DNA from: Oscillospiraceae bacterium | Lineage (GTDB): Bacteria > Bacillota > Clostridia > Oscillospirales > Oscillospiraceae | Direction: 5' to 3' | Assembly: GCA_016296635.1 (NCBI GenBank) | Contig: JAEDIZ010000074.1 | Location: 1-10,591, forward strand | Length of the DNA stretch: 10,591 nt | Shown: positions 1 through 6,038 of the stretch, one piece after another | Numbering within the stretch: the stretch's first letter is position 1 | How the letters are laid out: the number at the start of each line of letters is the position of its first letter | Position numbers and translations under genes: made by a program | The notes under the pieces: model-generated | Databases searched by the model: none | What the model was told of the DNA's origin: nothing | Seen by the model: the letters and a program-made list of their open reading frames with translations, nothing else

Positions 1-51
1 TGTGTCACTGGTTTTCAAGACCAGCTCCTTAAACCGCTCGGACATCTCTCC
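1..51 (-). tRNA. tRNA-Ser (anticodon UGA), 3' part cut off by window edge
   Basis: Read on the minus strand from 51, the sequence starts with the acceptor 5' strand GGAGAGA, followed by a D-arm (GTCCGAGCGGTTTAAGGAGC) and an anticodon arm whose 5-bp stem CTGGT/ACCAG encloses the loop CTTGAAA. The anticodon is TGA (plus positions 15-17), which reads UCA serine codons. The acceptor and D-arm sequence are typical of bacterial tRNA-Ser. The long variable arm, T-arm and 3' acceptor strand lie beyond position 1. A consensus promoter sits just upstream. Confidence 0.93.
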
Positions 52-78
52 GAATAGTGGCTTCCAAAACCGTCCATA

Positions 79-107
79 ATTTTATCATAGTATTTCCGTT
101 TTGTCAA
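79..107 (-). promoter_or_regulatory. Sigma-A promoter of the tRNA-Ser gene
   Basis: On the minus strand there is a perfect -35 TTGACA (plus 102-107), a 17-nt spacer and the -10 box TAAAAT (plus 79-84). The predicted transcription start is about 20 nt before the mature tRNA 5' end at 51. This is near consensus, as expected for a stable RNA gene. Confidence 0.8.
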
Positions 108-137
108 TCAAATTTACAGGAAAATCATGACGAGTTC

Positions 138-166
138 TTGATGTTGCAGCGCGAGCGTGGTATAAT
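138..166 (+). promoter_or_regulatory. Extended -10 sigma-A promoter of the CobW-type operon
   Basis: The -35 box TTGATG (138-143) and -10 box TATAAT (161-166) are separated by 17 nt, and TGG directly before the -10 box gives an extended -10 element. The short leader ends in the ribosome binding site AGAAGGTG and the start codon at 201. The promoter is divergent from the tRNA promoter, with only about 30 nt between the two -35 boxes. I see only one Zur-like half-site (AATCGTAA at 164-171), with no inverted partner, so zinc control is not supported by sequence. Confidence 0.8.
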
Positions 167-200
167 CGTAAACACAAAATAAAACAGAAGGTGTTTTTGC

Positions 201-1367
201 ATGACAAAAATTGATATTTACTCCGGTTTTCTTGGCGCAGGCAAAACAACTTTGATCAAAAAAATGATCAAGGAAGCATATGCCGGCGAAAAACTCGTTC
301 TGATCGAGAATGAGTTCGGCGAAATCGGCATTGACGGCGGTTTCCTGCAGGAAGCCGGCATCGAGATCACCGAAATGAATTCCGGCTGCATCTGCTGCTC
401 ACTGGTGGGCGATTTCGGCAAGGCTCTGCGCAAGGTCATCGAGGACTATGCGCCCGATCGCATCCTGATTGAGCCGTCCGGCGTCGGCAAACTGTCTGAT
501 GTTATCGCCGCAGTCCAAAAGGTGACGGGGGACGATGTCCGCCTCGGCAACTTCGTCACAGTTGCAGATGCCACAAAGTGCAAGATGTATATGAAGAACT
601 TCGGCGAGTTCTACAACAATCAGATAGAAACCGCCAACACCATCATTCTCAGCCGTACAGACGGTATGAAGGAAGAAAAGCTCGATCAGTGTGTTGCCAT
701 GATCCGCGAACACAATGACAAGGCTGTCATCGTCACGACCCCGTGGACGGAACTGACCGGCGAACAGCTGATGGAAGCCATGGAGCAGAAGACCTCCATT
801 GCGCTGGAACTGGAAAAGATGGAGAAGGAAGCGCATCACCATCATCATGACGATGATGACGATGACGAGTGCGACGATCCCGACTGCTGCTGCCACCATC
901 ATCATGACGATGAGGATGAGGACGAGCATGAGCATCACCTTCACCACCATCATCACCATCATCACGACGATGACGATGATGACGAGTGCGACGATCCCGA
1001 CTGCTGCTGCCACCATCATCATGATGACGATGATGAGGACGAGCATGAACATCACCATCATCACCATCACCACCACGGCCATGATGCAGACGAAGTGTTT
1101 GTGAGCTGGGGTGAGGAAACGCACAAGAAGTATACTGCAGAGCAGATCACATCGATTCTGAAGGCGCTGGAGGATGAACAGACCTACGGTATCATCCTGC
1201 GCGCAAAGGGCTATGTGGCCTCTCAGGACGGCGGCAAGTGGATCCACTTCGACTATGTGCCCGGATGCCCGGATGTCCGTGAAGGCGGCGCTATGGTCAC
1301 GGGACGGCTTTGTGTCATCGGTTCGAAGCTGAACGAAGCTGCGGTCAGAGAACTTTTCGGAATCTAA
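201..1367 (+). CDS. CobW-type G3E GTPase with His/Asp/Cys-rich metal-binding insert
   Basis: This is a G3E-family P-loop GTPase of the CobW/YjiA/ZNG1 type, a family of metal chaperones that use GTP to deliver ions (Zn, Co, Ni) to client proteins. The 388-residue protein has the Walker A motif GFLGAGKTT at residues 9-17, ENEFG at 36-40, the signature metal site GCICC at 62-66, EPSG at 91-94, and SRTD at 151-154 where NKxD is usual. The CobW C-terminal domain covers about 298-388 (VSWGEET to ELFGI). Between them, about residues 212-295 are almost wholly His, Asp, Glu and Cys, built from two copies of a 39-residue unit, each with a DCCC cluster. Histidine-rich stretches are common in this family, but this one is large and duplicated. 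It probably binds or stores metal in the cytosol; which metal cannot be told. The start follows AGAAGGTG at good spacing. A paralogue starts 13 nt after its stop, so the two are cotranscribed. Confidence 0.93.
   Translation: MTKIDIYSGFLGAGKTTLIKKMIKEAYAGEKLVLIENEFGEIGIDGGFLQEAGIEITEMNSGCICCSLVGDFGKALRKVIEDYAPDRILIEPSGVGKLSDVIAAVQKVTGDDVRLGNFVTVADATKCKMYMKNFGEFYNNQIETANTIILSRTDGMKEEKLDQCVAMIREHNDKAVIVTTPWTELTGEQLMEAMEQKTSIALELEKMEKEAHHHHHDDDDDDECDDPDCCCHHHHDDEDEDEHEHHLHHHHHHHHDDDDDDECDDPDCCCHHHHDDDDEDEHEHHHHHHHHHGHDADEVFVSWGEETHKKYTAEQITSILKALEDEQTYGIILRAKGYVASQDGGKWIHFDYVPGCPDVREGGAMVTGRLCVIGSKLNEAAVRELFGI
834..1067 (+). repeat. Two in-frame tandem 117-nt (39-residue) repeats encoding the His/Asp/Cys insert
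   Basis: Units 834-950 and 951-1067 each encode five His, six Asp, ECDDPDCCC, four His, then an Asp/Glu run and a second His run. By eye the protein copies differ at only two of 39 positions (Glu to Asp, Leu to His). The core from GATGACGAGTGCG at 861 recurs at 978, giving an exact 117-nt period. The near identity at the DNA level, including synonymous positions in the core, points to a recent in-frame duplication. A further His run follows up to about 1080. Confidence 0.9.
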
Positions 1368-1380
1368 AAGGAGAAGCAAT

Positions 1381-2316
1381 ATGCCTGTTCCGATGTATGT
1401 ATTTACCGGATTTCTGGAATCCGGCAAGACAAAGTTTATTCAGGAAACGCTGGAGGATGAACGCTTCAACGCCGGCGAGAGAACACTGCTTCTTGTTCTG
1501 GAAGAGGGCGAGGAGGAATATGACATCTCGACTTATCCTCACAAGGATGTGTTCATTGAAAAGCTTGACTACGAGGATCTGAGTGTTGAGAAACTGCAGA
1601 CGCTTTTCAAAAAGCACCGTGCAGAGCGTGTCGTAGCTGAACTGAACGGTATGCACACGGCCTCCGACTTCTATCTAAAGACGCCGGATGACTGGATGAT
1701 CGCGCAGGAGGTCATGTTTGCCGATGCAAACACGATCATGTCCTACAACGCTAATATGCGTCAGCTGGTCTATGATAAGCTGGCAGGCGCGGAGATGGTG
1801 GTTTTCAACCGGATGCCGCTGAGTGCGGATATCATGCCGTATCATGAGCTTGCCCGTTCGGTCAACCGCAAGATCGACATCCTGTATGATTATGTGGACG
1901 GCCACACGCAGTTCGATGAGATCGAAGACCCGCTGCCATTCGACCTCGAGGCTCCCATTGTGGAGATCGGGGACGAGGATTATGCGCTGTTCTACCGCGA
2001 TATTACCGAAGAGTCCAAGAAATACGAGGGCAAGACCATTCGCTTCAAGGGGCAGGTTGCAAAACTGCGTCGTGAGAAGGACGGCATGTTTGCACCCGGC
2101 CGCTTTGTGATGACCTGCTGTGAGGCAGATATTACCTTTATGGGTCTGCCGTGCAAGTTTGTCGGTGCGAACGGCCTGCGGCCAAGAAGCTGGGTCACCG
2201 TGACGGCAACCGTTGAGGTGAAGCATCATTCACTCTACAAGGGCGTCGGCCCGATTCTGACGGCAGTTTCCGTGGAAGGAGCCGAAGCACCCGCGCAGGA
2301 GGTTGCAACTTTCTGA
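1381..2316 (+). CDS. Degenerate CobW-like P-loop protein fused to a DUF1980/TIGR03943-like C-terminal domain
   Basis: The 311-residue product is the second gene of the operon. Its N-terminal half is related to G3E GTPases: the P-loop GFLESGKT lies at residues 10-17, and ELNG at 88-91 sits where the upstream paralogue has EPSG. The CxCC metal site is absent, and NRMP (143-146) stands where the guanine-specificity NKxD would be. From about residue 215 the protein changes to a domain with KTIRFKGQV (218-226), RFVMTCCEAD (241-250) and a beta-rich tail. That pattern matches what I know of the C-terminal DUF1980 domain of TIGR03943 (YcgQ-type) proteins, which partner DUF318 permeases. No signal peptide or membrane segment is seen. 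The RBS AAAAGGAG is at 1366-1373. It may bind nucleotide and act with the upstream metal GTPase. Nucleotide hydrolysis is doubtful, and the family assignment of the C-terminal domain is from memory of the motif. Confidence 0.82.
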   Translation: MPVPMYVFTGFLESGKTKFIQETLEDERFNAGERTLLLVLEEGEEEYDISTYPHKDVFIEKLDYEDLSVEKLQTLFKKHRAERVVAELNGMHTASDFYLKTPDDWMIAQEVMFADANTIMSYNANMRQLVYDKLAGAEMVVFNRMPLSADIMPYHELARSVNRKIDILYDYVDGHTQFDEIEDPLPFDLEAPIVEIGDEDYALFYRDITEESKKYEGKTIRFKGQVAKLRREKDGMFAPGRFVMTCCEADITFMGLPCKFVGANGLRPRSWVTVTATVEVKHHSLYKGVGPILTAVSVEGAEAPAQEVATF

Positions 2317-2355
2317 CGCGCAGATATGGCAATCAACAAGCTTGAGAATATAAAC

Positions 2356-2398
2356 AAAAATCATGTTCCGATACTGCTGGTATCGGAACATGATTTTT
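2356..2398 (+). terminator. Rho-independent terminator of the G3E operon, probably bidirectional
   Basis: A perfect 19-bp inverted repeat (arms 2356-2374 and 2380-2398) has a 5-nt loop, TGCTG. The outer five base pairs are A-T, so the right arm ends in TTTTT and the left arm gives the same on the other strand. It lies about 40 nt after the stop at 2316 and before the next promoter. Confidence 0.88.
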
Positions 2399-2437
2399 GA
2401 AATATGATAGTGATTCTGTTGGATTACGCAAACGGAA

Positions 2438-2465
2438 TTGACAGTCGGAATTTGTCTGTTATAAT
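2438..2465 (+). promoter_or_regulatory. Consensus sigma-A promoter of the zinc-ribbon membrane protein gene
   Basis: A perfect TTGACA (2438-2443) and a perfect TATAAT (2460-2465) are separated by 16 nt, with TGT before the -10 box as an extended element. The start codon at 2507 is about 40 nt downstream. With both hexamers perfect, strong expression is expected unless it is repressed; no operator is evident. Confidence 0.85.
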
Positions 2466-2506
2466 CAGAGTATCGAGAGAATAAGAGTACATTGGAGGTT
2501 GAAATT

Positions 2507-3418
2507 ATGATTCGTAGTATTTATCAGAAATCGCTTGCAGTCCTGCTGAAAAAGCCGATTCGGCTTTGGGGCATTTCTTTGCTCAGCATGCTGCTCATGG
2601 GCATTGCATCGGCGGGTTTTGTCGGTGTTCCTGCTGTTGCATGGGCAATAGACTACGCGTTCGCCGTAAGCATGGCAATGATTTTCCTGAATTCCTACCG
2701 TACCGGTCTGGAGCCGAAGACAGAGTATCTGTTTGCTGCTTTTAAGAAGGAGAAATTCCTGCATGTGGTCGGCGGCATGGCATGGGCAGATCTGTGGGTT
2801 TTCATCTGGGCGCTGATCCCCATCGTTGGCCCGATCTTTGCAATCATCCGCAGCTATGAGTATCGCTTCGTTCCTTATATCCTGATGACACGTGAAGATG
2901 TAAAGGCTACTGACGCCAGAAAGATCTCCAAGCAGGAGACCATGGGCTACAAGAGCAAGATGTTCTGGGCCGATGTGCTGATTGTGGTTGCTGTCTGTGT
3001 TGTCAATGTGGTTCTCGGATTGTTTGCCAGAATTCCGTATGTAGGCGTTCTGTTTGGAATTGTCATGGTTGTGTTCGTGCTTGCCTGTGCACTGCTCAGC
3101 TCTCTGTTCTATGGTATCATGCATGCCGCATTCTATGTTGAAATTAAGAACGGTCAGTCCAATAGTGAACAGACCCCGGTGCAGAATGCTCCGGCACCCG
3201 TATTCCCGGCAGCAGCTCCGGTCGAACCGACATCCGTTGAAAACGCAGTTGTTCAGGAAGAACCTGCAGCAAAGCAGACTCCTGCATCGGAAGAAGTTCC
3301 TGCAACCGAAGAAGCGCCCGCAGTCGAAGAAGCACCTGCTCCCGTGACATGCCCGATCTGCGGCTCGGAAGTCAGCGAGGGTGCAAAATTCTGCGATCAT
3401 TGCGGACATAAGATGTAA
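2507..3418 (+). CDS. DUF975-like multi-pass membrane protein with C-terminal zinc ribbon
   Basis: The ATG at 2507 is chosen over an in-frame TTG at 2492 because GGAGG (2494-2498) stands 8 nt before it; the product has 303 residues. Hydrophobic segments lie roughly at residues 20-60, 90-125, 145-185 and 185-210, giving four or more membrane passes. The stretch YRFVPYILMTREDV, followed by a SKQETMGYK-like segment, resembles DUF975-type integral membrane proteins of Firmicutes. After the last helix comes a flexible linker of about 65 residues rich in Pro, Ala and Glu (VPATEEAPAVEEAPAP). The end is a single zinc ribbon, CPICG...CDHCG, with four cysteines, of the kind found in double-zinc-ribbon and DUF4339-like membrane proteins. 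The ribbon would be cytosolic. It is a single-gene unit with its own promoter and terminator. The role is unknown. Confidence 0.85.
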   Translation: MIRSIYQKSLAVLLKKPIRLWGISLLSMLLMGIASAGFVGVPAVAWAIDYAFAVSMAMIFLNSYRTGLEPKTEYLFAAFKKEKFLHVVGGMAWADLWVFIWALIPIVGPIFAIIRSYEYRFVPYILMTREDVKATDARKISKQETMGYKSKMFWADVLIVVAVCVVNVVLGLFARIPYVGVLFGIVMVVFVLACALLSSLFYGIMHAAFYVEIKNGQSNSEQTPVQNAPAPVFPAAAPVEPTSVENAVVQEEPAAKQTPASEEVPATEEAPAVEEAPAPVTCPICGSEVSEGAKFCDHCGHKM

Positions 3419-3460
3419 GAACGAATAAAGCACTCAGTTATAAAATTTGTGCAATGAGAA

Positions 3461-3504
3461 ACCCGCCGAAGAGGAAAAACGTCCTCTTCGGCGGGTGTTC
3501 TTTT
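3461..3504 (+). terminator. Rho-independent terminator of the zinc-ribbon membrane protein gene
   Basis: A GC-rich 15-bp perfect stem (3461-3475 with 3482-3496) has a 6-nt AAAACG loop and is followed by GTTCTTTTC. It sits about 40 nt after the stop and also separates this gene from the convergent minus-strand gene ending at 3537. The T-run is only on the plus side, so it mainly stops plus-strand transcription. Confidence 0.88.
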
Positions 3505-3536
3505 CTAACTGTGCTATGATTATGCGAATCTTTCTA

Positions 3537-3848
3537 TTAAAAATTGTATTGTGAGTAGTCTTTGTATTCTTCGGGGATTTCGTAATCAAAACACCCCAAT
3601 CCCATGATAAGTCGGGAATGTTGTTCAGGAAATGCCCATCGGTTGAGATAATCAATGAAGTCCGGAGCACCAAATTCTGCAAAAAGAAATCCTTTACCGG
3701 AGTCTTTTAGAAATCGCTTGTTTTCAGGCCCATGCCATACCCATTCCGCTGCAAATTCCCAGCAATATTGATCCAATTGGCTGGCTACTTCATCCGGAAC
3801 GAGATATACTTTTGCTTCGCTATCATGGCTCAATACAACTTCCTTCAT
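3537..3848 (-). CDS. Small acidic protein of unknown function
   Basis: This encodes 103 residues starting MKEVVLSHDSEAKVYLVPDE. I do not recognise a named family. The product is soluble and acidic, rich in aromatic residues (Trp, Phe, Tyr), with no signal peptide or membrane segment. The middle part (WVWHGPENKRF, then a GKGFLFAEFGAPDFIDYLNR stretch) looks like a compact alpha/beta fold, and the end is Tyr-rich (DYSQYNF). The ATG at 3848 is preferred to the GTG at 3854 because AAGGTGG (plus 3858-3864) is 9 nt from the ATG but only 3 nt from the GTG. The gene is more AT-rich than its neighbours and stands alone between a convergent terminator and the deacetylase gene. It could be a recently acquired gene, for instance an immunity-type protein, but nothing proves it. 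Confidence 0.75.
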   Translation of the reverse strand: MKEVVLSHDSEAKVYLVPDEVASQLDQYCWEFAAEWVWHGPENKRFLKDSGKGFLFAEFGAPDFIDYLNRWAFPEQHSRLIMGLGCFDYEIPEEYKDYSQYNF

Positions 3849-3974
3849 CAGCACTTGCCACCTTTTGAAAATTCAAATAAATCCACACTTTAAAAGCATC
3901 GAATCCTGCCTTGTACGCTCCGTTTCCAAAAAGTACACCACTTCACTTGAGCAAAGTGATCGGAAGTTATTCGC

Positions 3975-5306
3975 TTAAAGCAATTTCGCCAGAAAACGGA
4001 TGGTATCCGCGTGGGTTTTCGGAGCGACGCCGGTGAAGTCTTTGCCGAAAATGACTTTGCAGAAGGCTGTGAAGTCTAACTGCGAAACGGGTGCATCCGG
4101 CAGGAATTTTCCACCCGTTTCCTGCATGGCGCCGGACTGAAGCGCTGCCTGCACGGCGGCTGCATAGGGATGTTTGCACGGCACATCCTTGCAGACACTC
4201 TTTTTGCTGCGGACAAGCTCGATGCGAGCCTGTACGGTTTTGCAGCCGTAGGCCATCATGGCCAGCTCTGCCCTTGTCAGCGGCAGATCCCGACGCAGAG
4301 TGTTGTCACGGAAGCAGATGCAGAAACCGGCGTCCAGCAGCTTTTTGGCGGCAGGGAAAAGTGCGTCCTGCGGAGAAAGATCCCGGAACGGACACCGGGA
4401 GAGCAGTTCGGAAACTGTGACAACTTTGTAGCCGAGCTTGGAAAGCAGTTCCAGCTGCTTTTTAAGTCCGTCCGCCACGGGAGAACGGCGAGCCATATTG
4501 TAGCCGTCTTTCTGGAAGATGATCTGTCCGCAAAGTGCGTCCGGGTTTTCCTCCAGCAGCTTCTGCATGGGCGCTACCATGGCATCAACCTCTGCCTCAT
4601 AGCTTGCCAGCGGCAGCCAGCCTGCGCCGTCAAAGCTGGCGGCCATATACTGGTAGCCCATCACCGCATAGGCATCATAGGCGGAAAAACCGTCTTTGGT
4701 GTTGTCTACATAGTGGGGCGGGCGGGAGAGTTCGATTTCGTACTGATACTGCGACTGCAGCAGTCCGTGCAGCGTCTGCAGATCGTCTACAACAGCATCC
4801 AGACCCGGCAGGGGATCGCGGCTTCCGTAGACCAGCGGCTTCGGCCCGAACAGGACATGCCGATAGGTATGGCTGGTGATCTCATGCCCACCGGAAAGAA
4901 TGCGTTCGACCAGCTCCGGACAGCTTTTGGCACCGCCGTCCGCGTCCTTGCCGAAATCGGGATAATGGTCATATTTGATGCCGCCCCATTGGGCAGAGCC
5001 TTCCTTGCCGGGTTTATCCGGATAGTTGGCGGAGGTATCGCCGACAATATCAAAGGTGCCCTTTGCACCGTAATGCTTCAGCGTTTCAAGAAGGGAAAGC
5101 GTCAGCGGTTTCCCGTCCGCCGAGGGATTTGCCGGCAGACGGCAGGGGCCGTCATCAAAGGTCATGGCACAGACACGATCTGTCAGCGCAACGCGCTCAA
5201 TGCGGCGCACCGGGCTGAGATAGACCGGCGTACGGGCGTGAATCTCATCTTCAAAGCGGTGCTTGACTTTTTTCGCAAGACCGATGGCTTTTGTTACAAC
5301 AGACAT
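3975..5306 (-). CDS. NodB-type polysaccharide deacetylase homologue with SLH-like C-terminal repeats
   Basis: This 443-residue protein has a carbohydrate esterase family 4 (NodB) core at about residues 45-305. Motif 1 is TFDDGP (49-54, catalytic base D51 and metal ligand D52). Motif 2 is HTYRH (146-150, two metal ligands). RPPHY (195-199) fits motif 3, and the fold ends in the typical LGYKVVTVSELL (291-302). The strand that normally reads I-I-L-L-H-D with the catalytic His is I-I-F-Q-K-D here (262-267), so the motif-5 His appears to be replaced by Lys266. Motifs 1 and 2 are further apart than usual. Residues about 310-443 look like two degenerate SLH repeats (AAKKLLDAGF...PLTRAELAMM; AAAVQAALQSG). 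There is no signal peptide at the N-terminus. The RBS AAGGAG is 5 nt before the ATG. It is the last gene of a three-gene operon and starts 9 nt after the PHP gene stop. The substrate is unknown. Confidence 0.88.
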   Translation of the reverse strand: MSVVTKAIGLAKKVKHRFEDEIHARTPVYLSPVRRIERVALTDRVCAMTFDDGPCRLPANPSADGKPLTLSLLETLKHYGAKGTFDIVGDTSANYPDKPGKEGSAQWGGIKYDHYPDFGKDADGGAKSCPELVERILSGGHEITSHTYRHVLFGPKPLVYGSRDPLPGLDAVVDDLQTLHGLLQSQYQYEIELSRPPHYVDNTKDGFSAYDAYAVMGYQYMAASFDGAGWLPLASYEAEVDAMVAPMQKLLEENPDALCGQIIFQKDGYNMARRSPVADGLKKQLELLSKLGYKVVTVSELLSRCPFRDLSPQDALFPAAKKLLDAGFCICFRDNTLRRDLPLTRAELAMMAYGCKTVQARIELVRSKKSVCKDVPCKHPYAAAVQAALQSGAMQETGGKFLPDAPVSQLDFTAFCKVIFGKDFTGVAPKTHADTIRFLAKLL

Positions 5307-5315
5307 GACAGCTCC

Positions 5316-6038
5316 TTAAATATGCAGAATGTCGCGGGCAAGACAGCCCAGCACATAGGGAATCGTGTGAAGAAAACCGAGAAAACCGTGCTCAGCGCAG
5401 CGTTTTTTCATACGGGAGCGGGCTTTATACCGCCAGCGGCACGGCCTATCCAAAACGGCTGCGGTCTTTTTTTCAAGCAGAGCGGCTTTTAGTGCGGCAA
5501 GGGAAACCTCCGGAACATCAAATTCCGTATAGCCTCCGCCAATCTCCTTTGCACAATGTGCATCCGAAGCGCCGGTAACGGCAAGCACCATTGCATCTGC
5601 CAATGCAGCCGCCCGGACATTTGCGCCGTTATTCAAAGCGGCACGGGCATTGACGATTTCAATAGCATCCACGCGCAGCTTTTGAAGATCTTCTTCCGGC
5701 TGCTTCTGCGGGGCGAAGGGATGCGCCAAAACCGCGATGCCGCCGGCTTGATGGATGGCGCTGACTGCCTCGTCAGCGGATAGCATTTTGTCGTGTAGAT
5801 CCAACTCTATGTTTTTTTCCAAAAACAGACCGAGTATATGTCCTTCATTTGAAGTGATTTCCATGCCGGGAATCAGGAGAATGGGGGACTGCTCCGGCAA
5901 AACGGTCTGATGATCATGGTCGCAGATGGCAATGGCATCCAGCCCTTTTGCCTGCGCAGAAGTGATCAGCGCGGAAAGGGTACTGCTGCCATCTGCAGAA
6001 GCAATACTGTGGACATGCAGGTCGGCTTTAACGAGCAT
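5316..6038 (-). CDS. PHP-domain metal-dependent phosphoesterase
   Basis: The 240-residue protein shows all the main PHP-superfamily metal motifs: DLHVHS (H8, H10), CDHDH (39-43), GMEITS with E60, GHILGLF with H67, AHPF with H106, and GASDAH with D159 and H161. Proteins with this core are trinuclear-metal phosphoesterases, for example the nucleoside 3',5'-bisphosphatase and histidinol phosphatase types; the substrate here cannot be told. About 40 residues follow the core. They are basic first (RPCRWRYKARSRMKKR) and then hydrophobic (about 219-236), which could be a membrane-associating tail. The ATG at 6038 is chosen over an in-frame GTG at 6047 because AGAGGTGA is 5 nt from the ATG and would overlap the GTG. 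The first 11 nt overlap the end of the ATP-grasp gene, so translation is probably coupled. Confidence 0.9.
   Translation of the reverse strand: MLVKADLHVHSIASADGSSTLSALITSAQAKGLDAIAICDHDHQTVLPEQSPILLIPGMEITSNEGHILGLFLEKNIELDLHDKMLSADEAVSAIHQAGGIAVLAHPFAPQKQPEEDLQKLRVDAIEIVNARAALNNGANVRAAALADAMVLAVTGASDAHCAKEIGGGYTEFDVPEVSLAALKAALLEKKTAAVLDRPCRWRYKARSRMKKRCAEHGFLGFLHTIPYVLGCLARDILHI

Noticed and set aside
1..60. Plus-strand reading of the first 24 nt as a tRNA-Sec with a UCA anticodon
   Set aside because: The loop TTTCAAG would give UCA, but no T-arm or acceptor follows on the plus strand. The minus strand gives a proper acceptor, D-arm and serine anticodon arm.
164..171. Zur-like half-site AATCGTAA next to the CobW operon -10 box
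   Set aside because: A Zur box needs an inverted second half, which is absent. One half-site overlapping a TATAAT box is easily chance.
834..1067. Repeats as a CRISPR or a non-coding tandem array
   Set aside because: The two units are contiguous, in frame, and encode a consistent metal-binding composition inside an intact gene. There are no spacers.
399..1427. Long minus-strand open frame opposite the CobW gene, with Val/Met-rich stretches
   Set aside because: It is the complement of the His and Asp codon runs, has no RBS, and overlaps a clear conserved gene.
3943..3959. Small hairpin TCACTT-GAGCA-AAGTGA downstream of the deacetylase gene
   Set aside because: It has only 6 bp, is AT-rich, and the nearest T-run on the minus strand is about 10 nt further on. 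It is too weak to call a terminator. I see nothing else definite in the 3849-3974 gap.
4170..5492. 440-residue plus-strand open frame opposite the deacetylase gene
   Set aside because: It shows no recognisable domain, and the minus-strand frame carries intact NodB motifs. High-GC third positions leave the opposite frame open.
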